A DNA stretch of 6,456 nucleotides, taken from Firmicutes bacterium UBA1047 (lineage in GTDB: Bacteria > Bacillota > Clostridia > Tissierellales > Sedimentibacteraceae). The notes beneath the pieces were generated by a model. The model made no database searches. It was not told where the DNA came from and was given only the letters and a program-made list of their open reading frames with translations. Positions 1 to 3,766 of this stretch are shown here, piece after piece. Numbering within the stretch: position 1 is the stretch's first letter; each line of letters begins with the position of its first letter. A program made the position numbers and the translations under genes. Where the stretch lies: contig DCDU01000053.1 in NCBI GenBank assembly GCA_002316585.1, positions 1 to 6,456 of the forward strand. The letters run 5' to 3'.

Positions 1-870
1 GTTTGGGTACCATTGGAATTTAACTTTATACCAATCTTGAGGTGTAAAACCGGGTTTGGGGTCAAAATCGAACCGTGCACCATGATCAAGAGCCAGCCAG
101 TCGAATGCCGGGCCGGAATTTTCAAAGTAAAGATCCAACATTTCTTTCTTGCTGTCTCCCTCTGTATAGTCTGTCCATGCTTTGTACATGGCATCTGCGT
201 CGGTAAAATCTTCACCATTGTTGTATTTTTCCTGTACACGCGGAGGATTGATGGATTGTATTTCAGAGGTTAGGGCAGTAGTGCCGCCGTAACGTCCTTG
301 CTTTTCAATAACTAATACATCCGCACCTTCCTCTGCCGCACGAAGAGCAGTATACGTGCCGCTGCCGCCCATGCCTATTACCAATACCTGCGTTTTAAGT
401 TCCTTGCTGCCGCCGCTTTTTTCATTTGTTTTTTTGAATATATCGATGGCGGATTCTTCACTGCCGGCCTCTGCAAGTGCCTGCTTGATACAGTTTTCAA
501 TAGCAAGACGGGCTGCATTGCTGGTAACTGTTGCACCGGTGACCATGTCTACATTGATAGACTGGCTTTCAAGTATCCGCGGGAACATAGCTGCTGCCAC
601 AGCGTCAATCATGGAAGCCGTGCTTCCGGATTCTTCGTCAAACGCTATGGATTCTATTTCATTTTCAGACACTTTTACTTCAAGTATATCGGGCCACGAC
701 ATGCTGAAACCATAGACTTCCGCAGTGTATGTTCCCGGAGCCATCATAGCCTTGGGGTTGCTTTCCGTGTCATTACCGGCTGATGGCGGTGTTTCATTTT
801 GCTGCGTACACCCTGCTGCCATGCTCATTATCATAATTAAGCAAAGAAGCAAACTTAATTTTCTTTTCAT
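1..870 (-). CDS. Secreted lipoprotein flavin reductase (FMN-binding domain plus FAD-binding fumarate reductase-type domain), 3' end beyond window
   Basis: The frame is open from an ATG at 870 to the window edge, giving 290 codons of a longer protein. Residues 1-20 form a lipoprotein signal peptide (basic MKRK, hydrophobic stretch, then MAAGC with Cys21 as the predicted lipidated residue). Residues ~46-135 match an FMN-binding domain of the NqrC/RnfG type. It ends in the motif VTGATVTS (110-117), where Thr114 is the expected site of covalent FMN attachment. Residues ~160-290 begin an FAD_binding_2 fold: VLVIGMGGSG (162-171) is the GxGxxG dinucleotide motif and Glu189 is the ribose-binding acid at the end of the second strand. 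This domain order is typical of extracytoplasmic fumarate/urocanate reductase-like flavoproteins, which reduce an external acceptor. The catalytic region lies outside the window, so the substrate cannot be named. The start is fixed by AGGAGGAG at 878-885. The family call is strong; the electron-acceptor role is inferred. Confidence 0.9.
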   Translation of the reverse strand, partial: MKRKLSLLLCLIMIMSMAAGCTQQNETPPSAGNDTESNPKAMMAPGTYTAEVYGFSMSWPDILEVKVSENEIESIAFDEESGSTASMIDAVAAAMFPRILESQSINVDMVTGATVTSNAARLAIENCIKQALAEAGSEESAIDIFKKTNEKSGGSKELKTQVLVIGMGGSGTYTALRAAEEGADVLVIEKQGRYGGTTALTSEIQSINPPRVQEKYNNGEDFTDADAMYKAWTDYTEGDSKKEMLDLYFENSGPAFDWLALDHGARFDFDPKPGFTPQDWYKVKFQWYPN

Positions 871-877
871 ACTATTA

Positions 878-885
878 CTCCTCCT
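878..885 (-). promoter_or_regulatory. Ribosome binding site of the flavoprotein gene
   Basis: On the minus strand this reads AGGAGGAG, seven bases before the ATG at 870. It supports that start codon and the lipoprotein signal peptide that follows. Confidence 0.85.
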
Positions 886-899
886 GTTTTTAATTTGAA

Positions 900-912
900 T
901 GACCGACGGTCA
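900..912. promoter_or_regulatory. Perfect palindromic operator, TetR-family type
   Basis: The 13 bases TGACCGACGGTCA form a perfect inverted repeat, TGACCG-A-CGGTCA. It lies 13 bases downstream of the -10 box of the flavoprotein promoter, in the first ~20 transcribed bases, and before the ribosome binding site. A bound protein here would block initiation or early elongation, so it reads as a repressor operator. Palindromes with this half-site layout are commonly bound by TetR/AcrR-family repressors; assignment to that family is inference. It does not match the palindrome in front of the TetR gene at 2910-3545. Confidence 0.7.
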
Positions 913-925
913 ATGAGATGATAAT

Positions 926-954
926 ATAATAACATTTTGATAATTTAATGTCAA
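926..954 (-). promoter_or_regulatory. Sigma-A type promoter of the flavoprotein gene
   Basis: On the minus strand, TTGACA (954-949) is a perfect -35 box, followed by a 17-base A/T-rich spacer and TATTAT (931-926) as the -10 box. Transcription should begin near 919, leaving a leader of about 50 bases that contains the 900-912 palindrome and the ribosome binding site. Box quality and spacing suggest a strong promoter whose output is set by the operator. Confidence 0.8.
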
Positions 955-1008
955 GCCATATCTAAAGCACCGGAGAATCTTTTTTTGAATTAAAATAAAC
1001 ATGAATAA

Positions 1009-1044
1009 TTGAGCACAAGATATTTTCTTGTGCTTAAATTTTTT
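1009..1044 (+). terminator. Rho-independent terminator with no gene in front of it
   Basis: A 12-base-pair stem (1009-1020 with 1026-1037, one G-T pair) closes a five-base loop, TATTT. It is followed by AA-free T6 at 1039-1044, after one extra A. The core arms are AGCACAAGA and TCTTGTGCT. The T-run makes it active in the rightward direction. No rightward gene exists between 871 and 1009 and the flavoprotein is transcribed away from it. It may be a relic of a lost gene, or it may insulate the sigma operon from antisense or upstream transcription. Confidence 0.7.
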
Positions 1045-1085
1045 ATTAAACGCACATTTATATGTTATTATACGTTATATATATT

Positions 1086-1140
1086 GGGGACATTCTTTTT
1101 ACCCTCAAAGACTATCCTTAAGGAATAAAGGTGTGTCCCT
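1086..1140. repeat. Imperfect inverted repeat with GGGACA / TGTCCC ends
   Basis: GGGACA at 1087-1092 is the exact inverse of TGTCCC at 1134-1139, about 40 bases apart. The interior holds the palindrome CCTTAAGG (around 1115-1122). The right half continues GGAATAAAGGTG before TGTCCC. The left half (TTCTTTTTACC) is only loosely complementary to it, so the pairing is imperfect. Short palindromic elements with GGGACA-type ends occur near IS200/REP-type elements, and this may be a degraded one. It lies just upstream of the sigma-factor stub and could also fold in its leader RNA. Function is unknown. Confidence 0.4.
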
Positions 1141-1149
1141 TTACTGCTT

Positions 1150-1158
1150 AAAGGAGGT
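1150..1158 (+). promoter_or_regulatory. Strong ribosome binding site of the sigma-factor stub
   Basis: AAAGGAGGT is a near-complete anti-16S match, five bases before the ATG at 1164. It shows that 1164 was the genuine start of a real gene even though only 32 codons remain. No convincing promoter is seen; the A/T-rich stretch 1045-1084 is where one would be expected. Confidence 0.75.
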
Positions 1159-1163
1159 TTCTT

Positions 1164-1262
1164 ATGTCTGTAAGTATACAAGACCAATATGACAAAATAT
1201 ACAGATACTGTTATTTTAAGGTAAACAATAAAGAAACAGCGGAAGATTTGACACGGGAATAA
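1164..1262 (+). pseudogene. N-terminal stub of an ECF-type RNA polymerase sigma factor
   Basis: Thirty-two codons remain before a TAA at 1260-1262. The peptide contains YDKIYRYCYFKVNN and then ETAEDLTRE (residues 9-32). This matches the opening of region 2 of sigma-70/ECF factors, where helix one is followed by the conserved A-E-D-(L/V)-T-Q-E-T-F segment. The sequence stops just at that motif. ECF sigma factors are usually about 160-200 residues, so the rest of region 2 and all of region 4 (DNA -35 recognition) are missing and the stub cannot act as a sigma factor. The strong ribosome binding site is kept. The next gene joins directly in the +1 frame, so the loss looks like a deletion rather than a point mutation. 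In related clostridial cassettes an ECF-type sigma gene precedes a membrane protein and an ABC ATPase; that comparison is from general knowledge. Confidence 0.75.
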
Positions 1263-1983
1263 TTTAAAAGGAAAGCTAAAATCAGTCTTTGAAGCACCGG
1301 TACCGGCAAGAAAGAATATTTTTTTAAGCCAAATTGATTATCCCAAGGCAAGCCGTCTTGATTTCATTAAATCACAGGCAGGCTATATCAGGAAGCACGT
1401 ATGGATTTTATCCCTGTTATTGTTTATAGGTACACTCACCGGAATATATTATTATGAAGTATCTGCCTCCGTTATCTGGGTTGTATCGTCTGTTTTTCCC
1501 TTTATTTCATTAGTAAGCATGAGTGAAATTCTGAGAAGCACTACCTATAACATGGATGAGCTTGAAATGAGCTGCAAGCACAATTTCTTGGAAATCAGCC
1601 TCATTCGCCTGGAGATATTGGGAATAGCCAATTTTGCCGTTTTAATCAGCATCTTAATTTTGTTAATGGGAAAAACCGATTTTGGATTTTTCAGATTGGG
1701 AATATATTTGATAACGCCGTATTTGCTGAATTGTTATGGCTCAATATTTGTTATCAATCGCTTAAAAAGCAGGGAAACAATTTATGTTTGCGGTGTTGTT
1801 ACAGCTGCTGTCAGCGTGTTAAATGCATTGTCTGCAATACAAATAAATGATATTTATACAGATAAATATTGCTCATTCTGGATTGCCGCATTTATTATTT
1901 TAGCGGTATTAAGCTGTAAGGAGATTATGGAACTAATTAGGAAAATGGAGGAATTGAAATGGAACTCATCGTTGACCGCTTAA
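1258..1983 (+). pseudogene. Six-helix membrane protein lacking its start codon (partner of the sigma factor / ABC cassette)
   Basis: The coding frame opens at 1252 after a TGA and reads NNLKGKLKSVFEAPVPARK from 1258. This is the look of a natural N-terminus (M-N-N-L-K...) without its ATG. A short cytoplasmic head with SQIDYPKASRLDF follows, then about six hydrophobic segments (nucleotides near 1399-1458, 1475-1530, 1608-1668, 1696-1760, 1780-1845, 1880-1930). No ATG, and no TTG or GTG with a ribosome binding site, precedes the first helix. A TTG at 1420 would start inside helix one and is implausible. The protein resembles the membrane component that sits between an ECF-type sigma gene and an ABC ATPase in Clostridia, possibly an anti-sigma or regulatory partner. 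Its 3' end overlaps the ABC gene by 25 bases, showing past translational coupling. The missing start, next to the truncated sigma gene, argues that one deletion damaged both. Confidence 0.7.
1947..1953 (+). promoter_or_regulatory. Ribosome binding site of the ABC ATPase gene
   Basis: GGAGGAA lies five bases before the ATG at 1959, inside the 3' end of the membrane-protein frame. The ABC gene therefore keeps its own initiation site even though the upstream frame is broken. Confidence 0.8.
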
Positions 1984-2906
1984 CAAAGCAATATAAGAAT
2001 AAGATTGCCGTTGACCGTATTTCTTTAACATTGAATAACGGTGTTTATGGATTATTGGGTGCGAACGGCTCTGGAAAAACTACATTGATGCGGATGTTAT
2101 GCGGTGTTTTAAAACCTACAAGCGGAGAGGTAAAGTTTAACGGCATTGATGTAAGCGAGGAAGAATACAGGGATGCATTAGGCTATTTACCTCAGGATTT
2201 CGGATATTATCCAGAATTTACCGCATATGATTTTTTATTATACATGGCAAGCTTAAAGGGGCTTACGAAGCAGCGGGCAAAGGAAAAGTCAAAGGAGCTC
2301 TTGGAGCTTGTGTCTCTTTCCGATGTAGCAAAAAAGAAAATCAAAACATTTTCAGGCGGAATGAAGCAGCGTTTAGGAATTGCACAGGCAATTTTAAATA
2401 ATCCTAAAATTTTAATTTTGGATGAGCCGACAGCACGACTTGACCCAAAGGAGCGGGTGCGTTTCAGAAATTTAATTTCTCAATTAGGTAAGGAAAAAAT
2501 TGTGCTGCTGTCTACCCATATTGTTTCGGATGTTGAATATATAGCCTCTGCAATTTTGATTATGAAAGACGGGCAAATTATGCATAAGGGAAGCTTAGGA
2601 GAAATTATCAGTGTAATAGAGGGAAAGGTGTTTGAATGTTCGGCAGACAGTAAAACAGCTCATAAGCTGATGGCTGATTATCCGATAATAAATATACGGG
2701 AAGAATCAGACAAAACATTTTTGCGTTTGGTGGCGGAAAAGCCTCCTTGTGAAACTGCAACTGTTGTTACGGCTCTATTAGAAGATTTATACCTGTATCT
2801 TATGTCACAACCATGGCATTTTTCGGGTGGGAAGGCGGCAATGCTCCTATTCAGTTTTTCCTGCCGATTTCAATACGCCCGCTCCCTTTGCATACAAAAG
2901 CTTTAA
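1959..2906 (+). CDS. ABC transporter ATP-binding protein, with an aberrant C-terminal tail
   Basis: The 315-residue frame encodes a nucleotide-binding domain of an ABC-2 type exporter at the inner face of the membrane. Visible motifs in order are Walker A GANGSGKT (34-41), Q-loop Gln79 in YLPQDFG, signature FSGGM (131-135), Walker B ILILDEP with Glu156, and H-loop His187 in STHIVSD. All catalytic residues are present. The D-loop reads TARLDP (158-163) where the family has TAGLDP, so residue 160 is Arg instead of Gly. A C-terminal accessory region follows to about residue 280, ending in LLEDLYLYL. Relatives end with a PTLEDxYLY segment and a few more residues. Here about 33 further residues (SQPWHFSGGK... 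to QKL) look unrelated, and the stop falls three bases before the end of the convergent TetR gene. No permease gene follows and the upstream membrane gene is broken, so this ATPase may have no transporter to power. Family call is firm; function in this strain is doubtful. Confidence 0.85.
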   Translation: MELIVDRLTKQYKNKIAVDRISLTLNNGVYGLLGANGSGKTTLMRMLCGVLKPTSGEVKFNGIDVSEEEYRDALGYLPQDFGYYPEFTAYDFLLYMASLKGLTKQRAKEKSKELLELVSLSDVAKKKIKTFSGGMKQRLGIAQAILNNPKILILDEPTARLDPKERVRFRNLISQLGKEKIVLLSTHIVSDVEYIASAILIMKDGQIMHKGSLGEIISVIEGKVFECSADSKTAHKLMADYPIINIREESDKTFLRLVAEKPPCETATVVTALLEDLYLYLMSQPWHFSGGKAAMLLFSFSCRFQYARSLCIQKL

Positions 2907-2935
2907 AAATCATAATTGAGAATAAGGCTGCATAA
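2800..2935 (+). other. Junction segment at the 3' end of the ABC gene, with a second open frame
   Basis: After the natural-looking end of the ABC ATPase (LEDLYLY, up to about 2799) the sequence changes character. The ABC frame runs on to 2906 with a composition unlike the rest. In the frame one base earlier, ATG 2813 to TAA 2935 encodes 40 residues containing FFGWEGGNAPIQFFLPIS, which overlaps the last 24 bases of the TetR gene. It has no clear ribosome binding site. The segment may be the debris of a gene that replaced the missing permease, or a non-coding end of an element. I do not recognise it. No hairpin plus T-run terminator is visible between the two convergent genes. Confidence 0.35.
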
Positions 2936-3545
2936 TCCCCTCAAGCAACAGCTTGTAATGCTCAATCGCCTGCTCCTTCAAGTCAAAGTCGGGATATCGG
3001 ATACACCATTCGTAGCTGATACCCCGAATTGCCGTTACAAAGTGCTTGGACAGGATATCCGGAGGTATGGAGCATTTGAATTCACCGTTCTGAATCCCTT
3101 TTTCCAATATTCGGCAAAGCAGTGAATAAAGCTCCCTTCCGTAGCACTTAACCGCATCGGTGCCTATAGCTCCCGCCAACAGCATCTGATAAACCTTTTT
3201 CATATTTTCGTATCCGATTGTGTCCGTAAGCTCATTTGCTATTTTTTCAATCAGTGCAAGAAGCACCTGTGAAGCGGGCATGTGAGACGGAAGTGTTTCC
3301 AAAAAGGCTTTATAGTCCGTATCGGCACGTGCTGCGTAATCGGCAATCAAAAGGGCTATCAGAGCATCCTTGGACTCAAAATGCACATAAAACCCACCCT
3401 TGGTGATGCCCGCCTCATCGGTAATGTCCTCCACGCTGACGTCGTTAAAATCGTGCTCTGCAAACAGCTTCTCCGCAATTTCATATAGTCTTTTTTTGGT
3501 TTCGGTGCCCTGCACCTTTCTCTTGTCAGGTTTTTTCTCTCTCAT
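2910..3545 (-). CDS. TetR/AcrR-family transcriptional repressor
   Basis: This is a one-domain DNA-binding repressor with a ligand-binding helical C-terminus, about 211 residues, normal for the family. The N-terminal TetR domain spans roughly residues 14-60. It runs from RLYEIAEKLFAEHDFNDVSV, then EDITDEAGITKGGFYVHF, where the recognition helix and the G-x-F/L-Y-x-H-F signature are intact, to ESKDALIALL. The rest is helical with no diagnostic motif, so the inducer is unknown. Two in-frame ATGs exist, at 3551 and 3545. The only ribosome binding site, GAGGAG at 3553-3558, is one base from the first and seven from the second, so 3545 is chosen. It is convergent with the ABC gene (three bases between stops) and divergent from the surface-protein gene. 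The palindrome at 3589-3613 on its promoter suggests autorepression. It may also control a gene further away. Other targets cannot be deduced here. Confidence 0.88.
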   Translation of the reverse strand: MREKKPDKRKVQGTETKKRLYEIAEKLFAEHDFNDVSVEDITDEAGITKGGFYVHFESKDALIALLIADYAARADTDYKAFLETLPSHMPASQVLLALIEKIANELTDTIGYENMKKVYQMLLAGAIGTDAVKCYGRELYSLLCRILEKGIQNGEFKCSIPPDILSKHFVTAIRGISYEWCIRYPDFDLKEQAIEHYKLLLEGIMQPYSQL

Positions 3546-3581
3546 GCTCATTCTCCTCTATTGCATTTTTTGAAAATATAC

Positions 3582-3587
3582 ATTATA
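3582..3587 (-). promoter_or_regulatory. -10 box of the TetR gene promoter
   Basis: On the minus strand this reads TATAAT, a perfect -10 box, about 37 bases before the chosen start codon. The sequence 16-18 bases upstream of it (ACGAGG region) is a poor -35, so the promoter may be weak or rely on the spacer. The palindrome at 3589-3613 fills the spacer and the -35 position. Confidence 0.55.
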
Positions 3588-3588
3588 A

Positions 3589-3613
3589 TAAACAAGGTAA
3601 GTAACCTCGTTTA
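3589..3613. promoter_or_regulatory. 25-base near-perfect palindrome, probable TetR autoregulatory operator
   Basis: The palindrome is centred on G3601: TAAAC (3589-3593) mirrors GTTTA (3609-3613), and AGGT (3595-3598) mirrors ACCT (3604-3607). Ten of twelve symmetric pairs match. It starts two bases upstream of the TATAAT box and covers the spacer and -35 region of the TetR promoter, which is where an autorepressor would sit. A further TTACCTT at 3624-3630 is an exact inverse of AAGGTAA at 3594-3600 and could be an extra half-site. The size fits the operators of many TetR-family proteins; binding by this TetR is inferred. Confidence 0.65.
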
Positions 3614-3691
3614 CTAAAGCTGATTACCTTAATTATAGTATAGTACATATTAGCCGAAAATTCAAGCGATATGACAAAACAGCCACATTCA

Positions 3692-3719
3692 TTTGAATTT
3701 TGCCTGACAGTGGTATGAT
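3692..3719 (+). promoter_or_regulatory. Extended -10 promoter of the surface-protein gene
   Basis: TGG followed by TATGAT (3711-3719) is an extended -10 element (TGnTATnAT-like). A weak -35, TTTGAA at 3692-3697, lies 16 bases upstream. The start point would be near 3726, giving a leader of about 40 bases. No palindrome overlaps it, so it is probably not directly controlled by the neighbouring TetR operator some 80 bases away. Confidence 0.5.
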
Positions 3720-3754
3720 TTGTAAATTCAATATGAGTTTTCAGGATGTGAAAT

Positions 3755-3760
3755 GGAGGA
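3755..3760 (+). promoter_or_regulatory. Ribosome binding site of the surface-protein gene
   Basis: GGAGGA lies six bases before the ATG at 3767 and fixes the start that gives a complete signal peptide. Confidence 0.8.
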
Positions 3761-3766
3761 AACAGT

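Noticed and set aside
13..715. Plus-strand open frames at 13-273 and 356-715
   Set aside because: They are antisense to the clearly recognisable flavoprotein frame and lack ribosome binding sites.
1240..1275. Programmed +1 frameshift joining the sigma stub to the membrane protein
   Set aside because: The stub ends ...CGG GAA TAA and the membrane frame is +1. There is no slippery codon, internal Shine-Dalgarno or RF2-like CTT-TGA signal, and a product of half a sigma motif fused to a membrane protein makes no sense. Deletion is simpler.
1420..1983. Membrane protein starting at TTG 1420
   Set aside because: The start falls inside the first membrane helix, has no ribosome binding site, and family-like sequence continues upstream to about 1258.
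2916..3488. Plus-strand open frames at 2916-3125 and 3282-3488
   Set aside because: They are antisense to the TetR gene, with no family-like sequence.
3546..3551. TetR start at ATG 3551
   Set aside because: The ribosome binding site would be only one base from that ATG; ATG 3545 has correct spacing.
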